Below are positions 43,381 through 58,523 of a stretch of DNA of 64,000 nucleotides, piece by piece. The notes below the pieces were generated by a model. It was not told the origin of the DNA. It saw nothing but the letters and a program-made list of their open reading frames with translations, and did no database searches. The stretch's first letter is position 1. Every line of letters starts with the position of its first letter. Origin of the DNA: Actinobacteria bacterium HGW-Actinobacteria-7 (GTDB taxonomy: Bacteria; Actinomycetota; Coriobacteriia; Anaerosomatales; PHET01); contig PHET01000013.1 of the NCBI GenBank assembly GCA_002841275.1, positions 1-64,000 on the forward strand, in the 5' to 3' direction. The translations under genes and the position numbers were made by a program.

Positions 43381-44003
43381 TAGGACAGCACCCCCTCGAG
43401 CCAAGTCAGAGCCGGCTTCGTGAAGAGCACGGCGGTGTTGTCGACAAGATCATATGTGTTCGCTTCAGAAGCGGTGATCACACGGACGCGAGGCAGATTA
43501 CGGAACGAAAGCATGGCGTTCACGTCATCGGGCTCAACAACGATAGTGACGCGACCAGTGATTCCGAGGCCCTTGAGGACATCGGCAGCGGCCTTGGTTG
43601 CGGGCTTGTCGAAGGCGAAGCCGTCGATGACGAACAGAGACTCATCAGCGAGCTTGGCCGAGAGAACCGAGCGCATTGCCAGCTTGACGACCTTGTTCGG
43701 CACTTTGAACGCATAGCTGCGGGGATGGGGGCCGAATACCGCGCCGCCGCCCTTCCACTGCGGAGCACGCGTCGTACCCTGACGGGCGCGACCAGTACCC
43801 TTCTGACGCCACGGCTTCTTCCCGCCTCCGGAAACCATTCCGCGGGTCTTGCTATCGTGCGTCCCCGAGCGACGCGCGGCCATCTGGCTGCGCACCACCT
43901 GGTGAACGACGAAGGTGTTCGGCTCGATGCCGAAGACGCCGTCGGCAAGCTCGGCAGTGCCGACCTTCTTGCCTTTCGCGTCCTTGATCTCGATGCTAGC
44001 CAT
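43380..44003 (-). CDS. rplD: 50S ribosomal protein L4
   Basis: KPWRQKGTGRARQGTTRAPQWKGGGAVFGPHPR. Confidence 0.97.
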   Translation of the reverse strand: MASIEIKDAKGKKVGTAELADGVFGIEPNTFVVHQVVRSQMAARRSGTHDSKTRGMVSGGGKKPWRQKGTGRARQGTTRAPQWKGGGAVFGPHPRSYAFKVPNKVVKLAMRSVLSAKLADESLFVIDGFAFDKPATKAAADVLKGLGITGRVTIVVEPDDVNAMLSFRNLPRVRVITASEANTYDLVDNTAVLFTKPALTWLEGVLS

Positions 44004-44041
44004 CTTCTCTACTCCCTAAAGGTTGTCACCGGCGAAACGCA

Positions 44042-44662
44042 CTACGCCATGCGAATGGTCAGCAGCGCGCCCTTGCCACCGGGAACGGCGCCCTTGACAA
44101 TCAACAGATTCTGCTCGGAATCGATCTTGACGAGGTCGAGGTTCCGTACCGTTACAACCTCAGACCCCATGTGACCAGGCATCTTCTTACCGCGAAAGAT
44201 TCGCGCCGGGGTGGCGCATTGTCCCACGGAACCCGGCACGCGGTGAGAGTGTGAGCCATGGCCACCAGGGCCACCTTTGAAGTTGTGACGCTTCATGACT
44301 CCAGCGAAACCCTTACCCTTGCTCACGCCGGTAACGTGAACAGACTTTGCCTCAGCAAAAGCATCGACGGTAATCGTCGAGCCTACCTTCACGCTCTCCT
44401 CGTCACCGAGGCGTATCTCCATCAGGTGACGCTTGGGCTCGACTCCGGCCTTGTCAAAGTGGCCATGCATCGGCTTGTTGACCTTGCGCTCAGCGATGTC
44501 ACCGAATCCGATCTGAATGGCGCGATAGCCATCAGTCTTATCCGTCTTCACCTGGGTCACGACGCACGGTCCCGCCTCAATGACGGTGACCGGTAGGAGA
44601 CGATCGTCCTCGCTCCAGACCTGCGTCATCCCCAGCTTGCGGCCAAGGATAGTGGTTACCAT
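44042..44662 (-). CDS. rplC: 50S ribosomal protein L3
   Basis: ILGRKLGMTQVW; GVSKGKGFAGVMKRHNFKGGPGGHGSHSHRVPGSVGQ. Confidence 0.98.
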   Translation of the reverse strand: MVTTILGRKLGMTQVWSEDDRLLPVTVIEAGPCVVTQVKTDKTDGYRAIQIGFGDIAERKVNKPMHGHFDKAGVEPKRHLMEIRLGDEESVKVGSTITVDAFAEAKSVHVTGVSKGKGFAGVMKRHNFKGGPGGHGSHSHRVPGSVGQCATPARIFRGKKMPGHMGSEVVTVRNLDLVKIDSEQNLLIVKGAVPGGKGALLTIRMA

Positions 44663-44779
44663 TCGTCCGTCCTTACCTCAGGCGGTCGTGGGACTCATCG
44701 GGTGCCCAGTGGCACCGTCCCCAGAGGACCGCGTTTTCACGTTGGCGCGCCTCAGCGCAGACCAACGACTATACCAGAC

Positions 44780-45097
44780 CTAGAGCTTGATCTCGATATC
44801 AACACCGGCAGGCAGATCAAGCCTCATCAGTGAGTCAACCGTCTTGGCGGTAGGCTCCATGATGTCGATCAAACGCTTGTGTGTACGCATCTCGAACTGC
44901 TCGCGGCTGTCCTTGTTCACGTGCGGCGAGCGGATCACACAGTAAAGGCTGCGGTCGGTCGGCAGCGGAATGGGACCGCATACCTTGGCACCGGTCTTCT
45001 GCGCCGTGTCCACGATCAACTTCGTCGACTGATCGACAATCTCGTGATCGTAGCCCTTGAGGCGGATTCTGATCTTCTGGTTCGCCAACTCTTTCAC
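44780..45097 (-). CDS. rpsJ: 30S ribosomal protein S10
   Basis: [26 protein letters not shown]. Confidence 0.98.
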   Translation of the reverse strand: MKELANQKIRIRLKGYDHEIVDQSTKLIVDTAQKTGAKVCGPIPLPTDRSLYCVIRSPHVNKDSREQFEMRTHKRLIDIMEPTAKTVDSLMRLDLPAGVDIEIKL

Positions 45098-45152
45098 CCT
45101 CCGTCATCCGGGGACCAGGCTTCATCGCCTAGGTGTACCGGCCATTGAAGTC

Positions 45153-47240
45153 CTAGGCGTTGCCGCCGACCTTGCTGACAATCTCCTCAGCCACCGACTT
45201 CGGTACCTGTTCGTACGCTTTGAACTGCATGCTGTAGACGGCACGACCCTGGGTCTTGCTGCGCAAGTCGGTCGAGTAGCCGAACATCTCAGAAAGCGGC
45301 ACTTTCGCCCGGATGACCTGAGCGTTGCCGCGCGGTTCCATCTTGTCGATGTGACCACGACGACGATTCAGGTCTCCGATAACGTCGCCCATGAAGTCCT
45401 CGGGGGTCACTACTTCCACGTCCATCGTAGGCTCGAGCAGAACCGGCGAGGACTTGCGCAGACCCTCCTTGATCGCCATGGAACCGGCGATCTTGAATGC
45501 CATCTCGGAGGAGTCCACCTCGTGATACGAGCCATCGATCAGCTCGACCTTGACATCAACGACGGGGAATCCAGCGAGGACGCCCGAGGTGATAGCTTCT
45601 TGGATGCCCTTGTCTACCGACGGCACGTATTCCTTGGGAATCGAGCCACCGACGATCTTGCTGGAGAACTCGTAGCCCGCGCCGGGCTCCTGCGGAATGA
45701 CGTTGATAACCACATGACCGTACTGACCACGACCACCCGATTGACGAGCGAACTTCATGTCCACACGGTCAACACGCTTGCCTGCGGTCTCACGATACGC
45801 AACCTGCGGCTTGCCGACATTCGCCTCGACCTTGAACTCACGCAGAAGGCGGTCGACGATGACCTCGAGGTGAAGCTCGCCCATGCCCGCGATGATGGTC
45901 TGACCCGTCTCAGAGTCCGTACGGACCTTGAACGTCGGATCCTCCTCGGCCAATTTCGCAAGTCCGTGACCGAGCTTGTCCTGCTCGGCTTTGGTCTTCG
46001 GTTCAATCGCGATGTCGATAACGGGATCCGGGAAGACCATCGACTCCAGCAGAACCGGAGCATCCTCGGCGCACAATGTGTCGCCCGTCGTGGTGTTCTT
46101 GAGCCCAACGGCAGCGACGATGTCACCAGCGCGGGCTACATCGATGTCCTCGCGGTGGTTCGCGTGCATCTGCAGAAGACGACCGATGCGCTCCTTGTGG
46201 CCCTTGGTGCTGTTGAGCACATATGAACCCGAGTCAAGTGAACCCGAGTACACCCGGAAGTAGGTGAGCTTGCCGACAAAGGGGTCGGTCATGACCTTGA
46301 AGGCGAGAGCGGCGAACGGAGCCTTGGGATCCGCGGGACGCTCCACCTCTTCGTCGGTCTTCAGGTCGATTCCCTTGATGGCCGCAATATCAAGCGGCGA
46401 TGGTAGGAAGTCGATGACAGCGTCAAGAAGAGGCTGAACGCCCTTGTTCTTGAACGACGCGCCGCAGACGACCGGCGTGCACTTGTTGGCGATACACGCC
46501 TTGCGAAGTCCTGACTTGATCTCGGCGATGGTCAGTTCCTCATCCTCAAGGAACTTCGTCATGAGGTCATCGTCGAGCTCTGCAGCGGCCTCAACAAGCT
46601 CGTGACGGTACATCTCGGCGTCATCGACGAGCTCGGCAGGGATCTCACCGACTGTAGGGTTGATTCCGTTGTCGTCTTCGTTGAAGAACACCGCGTTCAT
46701 CTCAAGCAGGTCGACGAGTCCGATGAACTGATCCTCGGCCCCAATCGGAAGCTGGATGGGTACCGGGCGCGCGTTCAACCGATCCTTCATCATAGCTAGG
46801 ACGTTGTAGAAGTCCGCACCCGAACGATCCATCTTGTTGATGTAAGCCATCCGAGGGACACCATAGGTATCGGCCTGACGCCACACTGTCTCGGACTGAG
46901 GCTCAACGCCACCGACCGCACAGAACACCGCGCACGCACCGTCGAGGACGCGCAGCGAGCGCTCCACCTCGACCGTGAAGTCCACGTGCCCGGGCGTATC
47001 GATAATCTGAATTCGATGATCCTTCCAAAACGACGTGGTCGCAGCGGAGGTGATGGTGATCCCACGCTCCTGCTCCTGAACCATCCAGTCCATCGTCGCG
47101 GCGCCGTCATGCACCTCGCCGATCTTGTGCGTCTTGCCTGTGTAGAAGAGGATGCGCTCGGTCGTCGTCGTCTTGCCGGCGTCGATGTGCGCCATGATTC
47201 CGATGTTGCGTGTCTTCTCCAGTGAGTACTGCTTGGCCAT
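45153..47240 (-). CDS. fusA: Elongation factor G
   Basis: [26 protein letters not shown]; 695 aa. Confidence 0.99.
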   Translation of the reverse strand: MAKQYSLEKTRNIGIMAHIDAGKTTTTERILFYTGKTHKIGEVHDGAATMDWMVQEQERGITITSAATTSFWKDHRIQIIDTPGHVDFTVEVERSLRVLDGACAVFCAVGGVEPQSETVWRQADTYGVPRMAYINKMDRSGADFYNVLAMMKDRLNARPVPIQLPIGAEDQFIGLVDLLEMNAVFFNEDDNGINPTVGEIPAELVDDAEMYRHELVEAAAELDDDLMTKFLEDEELTIAEIKSGLRKACIANKCTPVVCGASFKNKGVQPLLDAVIDFLPSPLDIAAIKGIDLKTDEEVERPADPKAPFAALAFKVMTDPFVGKLTYFRVYSGSLDSGSYVLNSTKGHKERIGRLLQMHANHREDIDVARAGDIVAAVGLKNTTTGDTLCAEDAPVLLESMVFPDPVIDIAIEPKTKAEQDKLGHGLAKLAEEDPTFKVRTDSETGQTIIAGMGELHLEVIVDRLLREFKVEANVGKPQVAYRETAGKRVDRVDMKFARQSGGRGQYGHVVINVIPQEPGAGYEFSSKIVGGSIPKEYVPSVDKGIQEAITSGVLAGFPVVDVKVELIDGSYHEVDSSEMAFKIAGSMAIKEGLRKSSPVLLEPTMDVEVVTPEDFMGDVIGDLNRRRGHIDKMEPRGNAQVIRAKVPLSEMFGYSTDLRSKTQGRAVYSMQFKAYEQVPKSVAEEIVSKVGGNA

Positions 47241-47283
47241 CTCTGTCCTCAGACCTCTGTCTCTTGTCGGTTACCGGCCGGAA

Positions 47284-47754
47284 CTACCAGCGGTAGTGCG
47301 AGAACGCACGGTTGGACTCGGCCATCTTGAACAGGTCCTCGCGCTTCTTGACCGAGGAACCGGTGCCGTTGGCGGCATCCATGATCTCCCCGGCAAGGCG
47401 CTCGGCCATTGTCTTCTCGCGACGCTTGCGAGAGAAACCGACGATCCAGCGAATCGCGAGTGTGGTGGAGCGACGAGAGTTGACCTCGATCGGCACCTGG
47501 TAGGTAGCACCACCCACGCGCTTGGGGCGAACCTCCAGCGTCGGGCGAACGTTGTCCATGGCCTTCTTGAAGACGGACAACGGGTCGGACCCGGTCTTTA
47601 CTTCAATCTGATCGAACGCACCATATACGATACGCTCGGCAGTGGACTTCTTCCCGTCAAGCAGCACCTTGTTGGTGAGCTGCGTGACAAGACGGTTGTT
47701 GTAGATGGCGTCCGGTGCTACTTCACGGCGGACGGCTGCTGCGCGCCTAGGCAT
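47284..47754 (-). CDS. rpsG: 30S ribosomal protein S7
   Basis: [44 protein letters not shown]. Confidence 0.97.
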   Translation of the reverse strand: MPRRAAAVRREVAPDAIYNNRLVTQLTNKVLLDGKKSTAERIVYGAFDQIEVKTGSDPLSVFKKAMDNVRPTLEVRPKRVGGATYQVPIEVNSRRSTTLAIRWIVGFSRKRREKTMAERLAGEIMDAANGTGSSVKKREDLFKMAESNRAFSHYRW

Positions 47755-47819
47755 AAGACCTTGTCTCCTCGCAAACGTGTCAGCCGAACGCACACGCGCC
47801 GGCCGAGTATCAGAACGGA

Positions 47820-48191
47820 CTACTTAGGCTTCTTGGCGCCGTAGCGCGAGCGGGCCTGGTTACGGTTGTTGACCGCGGCGCAGTCGAGTGCGGCGCGGAT
47901 GACCTTGTAACGCACACCCGGCAGGTCCTTGACACGACCCCCACGCACGAGAACGATTGAGTGCTCCTGCAGGTTGTGCCCGATACCGGGGATGTAGGCC
48001 GTAACCTCCATCTGATTGGTCAGGCGCACGCGGCAGACCTTGCGCAGTGCCGAGTTAGGCTTCTTGGGCGTGGTCGTGTAGACGCGGGTACATACGCCCC
48101 GCTTCTGCGGATTGCCTTTGAGCGCCGGCGTCTTGCTCTTGTCGGCGACCTGCTTGCGGCCCTTCCGGACCAGCTGGTTGATAGTCGGCAA
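47820..48191 (-). CDS. rpsL: 30S ribosomal protein S12
   Basis: [51 protein letters not shown]. Confidence 0.99.
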   Translation of the reverse strand: MPTINQLVRKGRKQVADKSKTPALKGNPQKRGVCTRVYTTTPKKPNSALRKVCRVRLTNQMEVTAYIPGIGHNLQEHSIVLVRGGRVKDLPGVRYKVIRAALDCAAVNNRNQARSRYGAKKPK

Positions 48192-48272
48192 CGATCTACT
48201 CCTTCTTCCGTTATAGCTACCAGCCCGGATAAGTCACGTGCAGACCACCCGAGCATGAAGTCACAAGGTCGC

Positions 48273-48301
48273 ACTCTAGCAACCTCGGCGACCGATGTCA
48301 A
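48273..48301 (-). promoter_or_regulatory. Promoter of str operon (rpsL-rpsG-fusA)
   Basis: TTGACA-N17-TAGAGT on minus strand. Confidence 0.8.
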
Positions 48302-48358
48302 ACGCCACGCACCCGGGCGTATCTACCTATAGGTACGTGTTCCTGCTCTACTCGCGAA

Positions 48359-48390
48359 CGGTGCCCCGCCTCGCGAGAGGCGGGGCACCG
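48359..48390 (-). terminator. Terminator after rpoC
   Basis: Perfect 14-bp stem CGGTGCCCCGCCTC-GCGA-GAGGCGGGGCACCG just 3' of rpoC. Confidence 0.85.
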
Positions 48391-48406
48391 CAAAGACCAG
48401 TTGAAG

Positions 48407-51400
48407 CTACGCCATGATCTGGATACCGTGGGCATCCAGGCCCGCCCGAACCTCTTCGACTGCCTTCTGCCCAATACCCGGCAGAGCCAGCAGATCGTCC
48501 TCGGAACGGCCCTTCAGATCCGACACCGTTGCCACTCCGGCCTCGGTGAACTTGTTCACCCATCGAGCGGAGACTCCGATATCGGTCAACGTGACGGTTT
48601 CGAGATCGTCAGAGATGGCAACGGCCTCGGACGCCGCCGCATCAAGCTCCTCAACCTCAACCGCTTCGTCAAAGGCAGTCAACACGTGCTCTGCCTCGGG
48701 GTCGAACGTCATATTCGCGAAGGCCGAGACGTCGATCTCAGTGGCGTCCTCGAGGTCGAAATCCCCGAACACGTTCTCAAGATCCGCTTCCGACAGTGCG
48801 CCCGGTTCGGGTCGAACGGGAAGAAGCGCCTCGATCTCCTTGAGTTCTTCAGGGGCCCAATCCGGAAGCGGTCCCTCGTGCGAAGATTCGGACTCGATGC
48901 TCTGGCCACGATAGCTGAGTTTCACGTCGCGGTAGCGCCGCATGCCGGTAGCAGCCGGAATGAGCTTACCGATGATAACGTTCTCTTTCAGACCGAGCAG
49001 CTCGTCTTCCTTGCCCGCGATCGCTGCGTCAGTAAGCACGCGCGTGGTCTCCTGGAAGGATGCGGCCGACAGGAACGAGTCGGTTGCAAGCGACGCCTTG
49101 GTGATTCCGAGCAGAACGGGATGGCCTGAGGCAGGCTCTCCACCTGCAGCGATCGCGCCTTCATTCGCAGTTGCAAAATCCATGCGGTCGATGAGCTGAC
49201 CGGGCAGCAGACCGGCGTCACCTGCCTCGGTCACGCTGACCTTGCGCAGCATCTGACGCGAAATCACTTCGATATGCTTGTCGTTGATGTCAACGCCCTG
49301 AGCACGATAGACGTCCTGGACCTGGTCGACGATGTAGCGCAGCGTGTCGTTCGGGCCCTTGAGATGCAGCAGGTCGTGCGGGTTCACAGAACCCCTTGAG
49401 AGCTGCTGGCCCAACTCCACCTTAGCGCCATCGACGACACCGGCGAGAAGCTGCATACGGCGCGACACCGTGTACTCAACCTCGGTCCCGTCGTCCGCCT
49501 TGATAGTCAGCTTGCGCGTCTTGTCCTCGTCCTCAATGCTGAGAACACCGCTGTTCTCAGCAAGAATCGCGAGGCCCTTCGGCTTCCTTGCCTCGAAGAG
49601 CTCGGTGACTCGGGGAAGACCGTGCGTGATGTCCTCACCTGCGACACCACCCGTGTGGAACGTACGCATGGTCAGCTGCGTGCCCGGCTCGCCGATGGAC
49701 TGGGCTGCGATGATGCCCACTGCAGTTCCGATATCCACCGGACGACCACTGGCAAGGTCCCAGCCATAGCAGGCCTGGCAGATTCCATGCTTCGCGCGGC
49801 AGGTCATGACTGTGCGCGCCACGACCTGCGTAACACCAGCGTCCGCGAGCGACTGAACGTCGTCGTCGTTGATGGCGTAGTAGCCCGCCTCGCGGACGAT
49901 CGCGCCAGTCTCGGCGTTGACAGCAGGCTCAAGCAGACATCTGCCCACGATGTTGTGATCGACGTTGCCATCGGACTTGAGCACCGAGAACGTGGCACCT
50001 TCGTCGGTGCCGCAATCCTGCTCGCGCACAATCACGTCCTGTGCGACATCGACCAGGCGCCTGGTCAGGTAACCGGAGTCCGCCGTACGAAGTGCGGTGT
50101 CGGCGAGACCCTTGCGTGCGCCGTGAGTCGAGATGAAGTACTCGAGAACGGTGAGGCCTTCTCGGAAGTTAGCCTTGATGGGACGGTCTATGATGTCACC
50201 CTTCGGGTTCGCCATCAGACCACGCATACCAGCAAGCTGACGAATCTGCTTGATGTTACCTCGGGCTCCGGAGTAAGCCATCATGTAGATGGGGTTGAAC
50301 TTGTCGAACGCTTCAGCCATCGCGTCACCGACATCATCGGTAGCACGAGTCCACACGTCGACGATCTGGCGGTGCCGCTCGTCACGCGTGATGAGCCCGC
50401 GCTCGTACTGGCTCTCAATCTTCACGACTTCTTTGTCAGACTCGGCGAGGATCTCCCACTTGTTCTCGGGAATCATGGCGTCGTAAACAGACACGGTCAG
50501 ACCAGCGCGCGTGGCGTAGTGGAAGCCCAGCCGCTTGATCTCATCGAGGATCTGGCCCATCTGAGTGGCGGGATAAGCCACTGAGCACTCTTCGACGATG
50601 CGGCTGATGCCCTTCTTATCGATCGAGTGGTTGATGAAAGCGTGGTCGTCCGGCAGCGAGCGGTTGAACGTGATTCGCCCAACCGTGGTCTCGATGCGCT
50701 CCCCTGCCTTCTTCTCTTCGAACTGTCCCAGCTTCACCTGCACGAGGGTATCTTCGCTCAAGCGAACGTTGACCTTGGCCTGCAGGTCGAGATCGGCCCT
50801 GTTGTCGTACGCCAACACCGCCTCGTCGGCGGACATGAACGTCCGACCTTCCCCAGGCATGCCGTCGCGGTGAGCGGTCAGATAGTAGAGACCGATGACC
50901 ATGTCCTGCGTCGGCGTGGTAAGCGGACGACCGTGCGCCGGGCTCTTGATATTGTTGGTGGAAAGCATGAGGATGCGTGCCTCTGCCTGCGCCTCTGTCG
51001 AGAGAGGCAGGTGAACAGCCATCTGGTCGCCGTCGAAGTCCGCGTTGAAGGCCGTACACACCAACGGGTGGATGCGGATGGCCTTGCCCTCGACCAAGAT
51101 CGGTTCGAAGGCCTGGATGCCCAGACGGTGCAGCGTAGGCGCGCGGTTGAGCATCACAGGATGGTCAGCGATGACTTCCTCGAGAACGTCCCACACGACA
51201 CCCTTGCCACGATCCACAAGACGCTTTGCAGCCTTGATGTTCTGAGCATGGTCGAGGTCGACCAAGCGCTTCATCACGAAGGGCTTGAACAGCTCGAGCG
51301 CCATTGCCTTGGGCAGACCGCACTGGTGCAGCTTGAGCTCAGGTCCAACCACGATGACCGAACGGCCGGAGTAGTCAACGCGCTTACCCAGAAGGTTCTG

Positions 51401-52684
51401 GCGGAAGCGACCCTGCTTACCCTTGAGCATGTCGGAGATCGACTTCAGGGGCCGGTTGCCGGGTCCTGTGACCGGGCGCCCGCGGCGTCCGTTATCGAAC
51501 AACGCGTCAACGGCTTCCTGGAGCATGCGCTTCTCATTGTTGACGATGATCTCAGGCGCGCCTAGATCAAGAAGCCTCTTGAGGCGATTGTTGCGGTTGA
51601 TGACGCGACGATACAGGTCATTCAAGTCGCTCGTAGCGAAGCGGCCACCGTCGAGCTGCACCATCGGACGCAGATCGGGCGGGATGACCGGAACCGCGTC
51701 GAGAATCATCCACTGGGGACGATTCTTCGACTTCTTGAAGGAATCCACGACCTTCAGACGCTTGATCGCCTTCTGGCGCTTCTGCCCTTTGCCGTCACGA
51801 ATCGTCGTGCGGAGTTCCTCGGCGAGGAGCTCAAGGTCCAGCTGAGCAAGGAGATCCTTGACCGCCTCAGCGCCCATGCCACCGCGGAAGTACGTGCCGT
51901 AGCGGACCTTCATCTCACGATAGAGGGTCTCATCGTTGACGAGTGACTTCACGGACAGCTTGTTGAAGGCGTCGAAGGCCTCCTGGAGCAACGACCTGCG
52001 ATCGGCGTACTCCTCGTCGACGTCCTTGATGTCGCGGTCGGCTTCCTTGTTGAGCTTCTTGATGCGATCCTCGACCGGCGTCTCATCGTCGTGGTCGTCA
52101 TGCTCTTCGGGCTCGATCTCTCCGCGGGCGACAGCAATCAGTCTGTCACGCTCTGCCTCGATCTCGGAAAGCTCCTCAGCCTTCTCCGCTTCCAATTGCT
52201 CGATATCGGCCGTCAGCTCGTCCTTGAGCATGGCGATATCCGCCTCGCGATCCTCTTCATTCACCGAGGTGATGATGGAGGAAGCGAAGTACAGTACCTT
52301 CTCGAGGTCCTTAGGCGCGATATCCAGCAGGTAGCCCATGCGCGAAGGCACACCTTTGAAGTACCAAATGTGGCTTACCGGTGCGGCAAGCTCAATATGT
52401 CCCATCCGCTCACGACGGACCTTGGCGCGAGTGACCTCAACACCACAGCGTTCGCACACGATGCCCTTGAAGCGGACACGCTTGTACTTGCCGCAGTAGC
52501 ACTCCCAGTCCTTTGTCGGGCCGAAGATCTTCTCGCAGAAGAGTCCGTCCTTCTCAGGCTTGAGCGTACGGTAGTTGATGGTCTCCGGCTTCTTGACCTC
52601 GCCACGTGACCACTGGCGGATCTGCTCGGACGACGCCAGGCCGATGCGCAGGCGGTCGAAGTTGTTCACATCGACGTCGAGCAC
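48407..52684 (-). CDS. rpoC: RNA polymerase subunit beta' with actinobacterial-type N-terminal insert and alpha-CTD-like C-terminal HhH domain
   Basis: [16 protein letters not shown]; 1425 aa; C-terminal extension ...[43 protein letters not shown]. Confidence 0.98.
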   Translation of the reverse strand: MLDVDVNNFDRLRIGLASSEQIRQWSRGEVKKPETINYRTLKPEKDGLFCEKIFGPTKDWECYCGKYKRVRFKGIVCERCGVEVTRAKVRRERMGHIELAAPVSHIWYFKGVPSRMGYLLDIAPKDLEKVLYFASSIITSVNEEDREADIAMLKDELTADIEQLEAEKAEELSEIEAERDRLIAVARGEIEPEEHDDHDDETPVEDRIKKLNKEADRDIKDVDEEYADRRSLLQEAFDAFNKLSVKSLVNDETLYREMKVRYGTYFRGGMGAEAVKDLLAQLDLELLAEELRTTIRDGKGQKRQKAIKRLKVVDSFKKSKNRPQWMILDAVPVIPPDLRPMVQLDGGRFATSDLNDLYRRVINRNNRLKRLLDLGAPEIIVNNEKRMLQEAVDALFDNGRRGRPVTGPGNRPLKSISDMLKGKQGRFRQNLLGKRVDYSGRSVIVVGPELKLHQCGLPKAMALELFKPFVMKRLVDLDHAQNIKAAKRLVDRGKGVVWDVLEEVIADHPVMLNRAPTLHRLGIQAFEPILVEGKAIRIHPLVCTAFNADFDGDQMAVHLPLSTEAQAEARILMLSTNNIKSPAHGRPLTTPTQDMVIGLYYLTAHRDGMPGEGRTFMSADEAVLAYDNRADLDLQAKVNVRLSEDTLVQVKLGQFEEKKAGERIETTVGRITFNRSLPDDHAFINHSIDKKGISRIVEECSVAYPATQMGQILDEIKRLGFHYATRAGLTVSVYDAMIPENKWEILAESDKEVVKIESQYERGLITRDERHRQIVDVWTRATDDVGDAMAEAFDKFNPIYMMAYSGARGNIKQIRQLAGMRGLMANPKGDIIDRPIKANFREGLTVLEYFISTHGARKGLADTALRTADSGYLTRRLVDVAQDVIVREQDCGTDEGATFSVLKSDGNVDHNIVGRCLLEPAVNAETGAIVREAGYYAINDDDVQSLADAGVTQVVARTVMTCRAKHGICQACYGWDLASGRPVDIGTAVGIIAAQSIGEPGTQLTMRTFHTGGVAGEDITHGLPRVTELFEARKPKGLAILAENSGVLSIEDEDKTRKLTIKADDGTEVEYTVSRRMQLLAGVVDGAKVELGQQLSRGSVNPHDLLHLKGPNDTLRYIVDQVQDVYRAQGVDINDKHIEVISRQMLRKVSVTEAGDAGLLPGQLIDRMDFATANEGAIAAGGEPASGHPVLLGITKASLATDSFLSAASFQETTRVLTDAAIAGKEDELLGLKENVIIGKLIPAATGMRRYRDVKLSYRGQSIESESSHEGPLPDWAPEELKEIEALLPVRPEPGALSEADLENVFGDFDLEDATEIDVSAFANMTFDPEAEHVLTAFDEAVEVEELDAAASEAVAISDDLETVTLTDIGVSARWVNKFTEAGVATVSDLKGRSEDDLLALPGIGQKAVEEVRAGLDAHGIQIMA

Positions 52685-52687
52685 GTG

Positions 52688-56203
<3,516 letters not shown>

Positions 56204-56314
56204 CAGGCGATTCCTCCTTCAGAAGATGGAGCGGACGACATTAGTCGCAAACTGCTATGTTAGTGAAACGCCTCTAGCGCGTCAAGATGCTTTCTCGGCT
56301 CACCAGAGCGCGTC

Positions 56315-56348
56315 GAAGGGCCGAGGTCAGTGGGGACCCCGGCCCTTC
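56315..56348 (-). terminator. Attenuator/terminator-like hairpin between rplL and rpoB
   Basis: GAAGGGCCG...CGGCCCTTC inverted repeat. Confidence 0.6.
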
Positions 56349-56396
56349 TGTCACGGCCGAACCTCTTCTCAGCGGAACGGCCGACCGCGATCAGAA

Positions 56397-56777
56397 CTAC
56401 TTGATGGTAACCGCAGCGCCAGCATCCTCGAGCTTGGACTTGGCCTCCTCGGCCTTGTCCTTCGCTGCGCCCTCAACAACGGCCTTGGGCGCGCTCTCGA
56501 CGAGATCCTTGGCCTCCTTCAGACCGAGGCTCGTGAGCTCACGGACGACCTTGATGACGGCGATCTTGTTGTCGCCATAGCCCTCGAGCACGACGTCAAA
56601 CGCAGTCTGCTCCTCCTCGGCGGCAGCGGCCTCGGCGGGAGCCGCCGCAGCCATGGCGACCGGAGCGGCCGCGGAGACACCAAAGGTCTCTTCCATCATC
56701 TTGACGAGCTCGGCGAGCTCCAGTGCCGGCTTGACCTTGATAGCCTCAAGGATCTCCTCATTGGTAAGTGCAGCCAT
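56397..56777 (-). CDS. rplL: 50S ribosomal protein L7/L12
   Basis: [52 protein letters not shown]. Confidence 0.98.
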   Translation of the reverse strand: MAALTNEEILEAIKVKPALELAELVKMMEETFGVSAAAPVAMAAAAPAEAAAAEEEQTAFDVVLEGYGDNKIAVIKVVRELTSLGLKEAKDLVESAPKAVVEGAAKDKAEEAKSKLEDAGAAVTIK

Positions 56778-56852
56778 GTTGTCTCTCTCCTTCGATTCAT
56801 CGTTTCGCGGGGGCTTCGCCCCGCTACGCTTGTAAGTGAAGCCGAACCGCGA

Positions 56853-57374
56853 CTACGCGGCGGCTTTCTGGTCCGCGACGGCCTGTACGGTCCGTGCGAA
56901 CGCCTCGGTCGTTCCATTGAGCACACGGGCGAATCCGGTAAGCGGGTTGAGCATCGTACCCAGGAGCTTGGCGATAAGCTGCTCGCGTGAAGGCAGCATG
57001 GCAATCGCTTTGACTCCGTTTGAGTCAACGATCTGATTCTGGACGAAGCCACCTTTGAGTCCGAGAGCGGGATTCTCCTTCGCGAACGCGGTCAGTGCCT
57101 TGGCGGGAGCCACGGCGTCTTCGGCGATGAACACGAAAGCTGTGGGACCCTCGAGAAACGCGTCCATGTTGGGCAGCGCCAGCTCGCGGACCGCGATTTC
57201 GGTAAGAGAGTTCTTGTAGATCTTGATCTCTCCGCCGACCTCGCGAATCCTTGAACGCAGAATCTGCATCTGCTTGACCGTCAATCCACGATAGTCGGCC
57301 ATGATCACGGCTTCTGAAGCGTTGAAGCGCTCCTTGATCTCAGCGACGAGCGACTCTTTGTTTTCAGTTGGCAT
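56853..57374 (-). CDS. rplJ: 50S ribosomal protein L10
   Basis: KESLVAEIKERFNASEAVIMADYRGLTVKQM. Confidence 0.97.
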   Translation of the reverse strand: MPTENKESLVAEIKERFNASEAVIMADYRGLTVKQMQILRSRIREVGGEIKIYKNSLTEIAVRELALPNMDAFLEGPTAFVFIAEDAVAPAKALTAFAKENPALGLKGGFVQNQIVDSNGVKAIAMLPSREQLIAKLLGTMLNPLTGFARVLNGTTEAFARTVQAVADQKAAA

Positions 57375-57399
57375 TTACTTCCCTCCTTCCTGTCACACG

Positions 57400-57662
57400 C
57401 ACTCCCCGGCCTGGTCCCGCAAGGGACCGGAGGTCGGGTCACGCCCTTCCGGAGTTGTCCGGAAACAGACGCGGCCCCCGACTGCCATCGAAGGCAACGG
57501 GGGCCGCGAGCAGTTCTATCTGCTGAGAGCCGCAATGCGGCTCATGCGACCACCTCGGCAGGCGGGGTGCGGTGGCTCCCCCTTAAGCCCGGACACTCTC
57601 CGGACGCCGGCTGTCTTCGGCAGCGGTTCGTACGCGATTTGTGATTGTCAATGCGACGTCGA
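57400..57662 (-). ncRNA. Probable L10 leader (autoregulatory 5' UTR of rplJL)
   Basis: Roughly 350-nt structured gap upstream of rplJ with several hairpins; boundaries approximate; position-based call. Confidence 0.45.
57471..57507 (-). terminator. Hairpin within rplJ leader (attenuator-like)
   Basis: GCGGCCCCCG...CGGGGGCCGC with nested TGCC/GGCA. Confidence 0.55.
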
Positions 57663-57691
57663 AGTCTGACGCTGCGTGATTGCCCTGTCAA
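57663..57691 (-). promoter_or_regulatory. Possible promoter of rplJL leader transcript
   Basis: TTGACA-N17-CAGACT on minus strand, just after rplA. Confidence 0.45.
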
Positions 57692-57719
57692 GCGACAACC
57701 TCGGGTTGATCGAGAAGGT

Positions 57720-58427
57720 CTACTCCTCGGTCAGGTTGCGCACTATGCTGGGGTCGATCTTGACTCCGGGACCCATGGTCGAGGCGGCAGTGACCGACTT
57801 CATGTACTTGCCCTTGGCCGCGGACGGCTTTGCGCGGATGATCTCATCGAGCAGAGCGGCGTAGTTCTCGACGAGAAGCTTCTCATCAAATGAGACACGC
57901 CCGACCGGGACATGCGCTATTCCGAACTTGTCGGCGCGATACTCAACACGACCGGCCTTGAGCTCGGTGATGATCTGCCCGACATTCATGGTCACAGTGC
58001 CGAGCTTCGGGTTAGGCATGAGTCCACGCGGTCCAAGTGCCTTACCCAGCTTGCCGACCTTGCCCATCATGTCCGGTGTTGCGACAGCGGCGTCGAAGTC
58101 AAAGAAGCCGCCTTCAATCTTGGCTACGAGGTCATCGCTGCCAACGATGTCCGCGCCAGCCGCCTCGGCCTCGCGAGCCTTGTCGCCCTCGGCGAATACC
58201 GCGACGCGAACATCCTTGCCGGTTCCGTGGGGCAGAGAAACGCTTCCGCGAATCTGCTGCTCGGCCTGGCGAGTGTCGATGCCGAGCCTGAAGTGGACTT
58301 CTACAGTCTCGTCAAACCTTGCGGTCGCGGACTGCTTCACTGTTCTCATCGCTTCAAGCGGTGAGTGTAGACGTCGCCGGTCGATCTTCTCGGCAACCTC
58401 CATGTACTTCTTGCCGTGCTTTGGCAT
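57720..58427 (-). CDS. rplA: 50S ribosomal protein L1
   Basis: [51 protein letters not shown]; start trimmed. Confidence 0.97.
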   Translation of the reverse strand: MPKHGKKYMEVAEKIDRRRLHSPLEAMRTVKQSATARFDETVEVHFRLGIDTRQAEQQIRGSVSLPHGTGKDVRVAVFAEGDKAREAEAAGADIVGSDDLVAKIEGGFFDFDAAVATPDMMGKVGKLGKALGPRGLMPNPKLGTVTMNVGQIITELKAGRVEYRADKFGIAHVPVGRVSFDEKLLVENYAALLDEIIRAKPSAAKGKYMKSVTAASTMGPGVKIDPSIVRNLTEE

Positions 58428-58523
58428 TGCTACCTCCTGTGGTTCAGGCGGGCACCCTGATGGCACCCTCCCACGAGCGCGACGTGTGTCGCGCATTCCA
58501 ACGGTTGCTTGCACCTAGTGGTG

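Noticed and set aside
47820-48191. Streptomycin-resistance mutation in RpsL
   Set aside because: [13 protein letters not shown] and GRVKDLPG have the wild-type lysines.
49622-50584. 320-aa plus-strand ORF antisense to rpoC
   Set aside because: Shadow ORF; the opposite strand encodes conserved beta' sequence.
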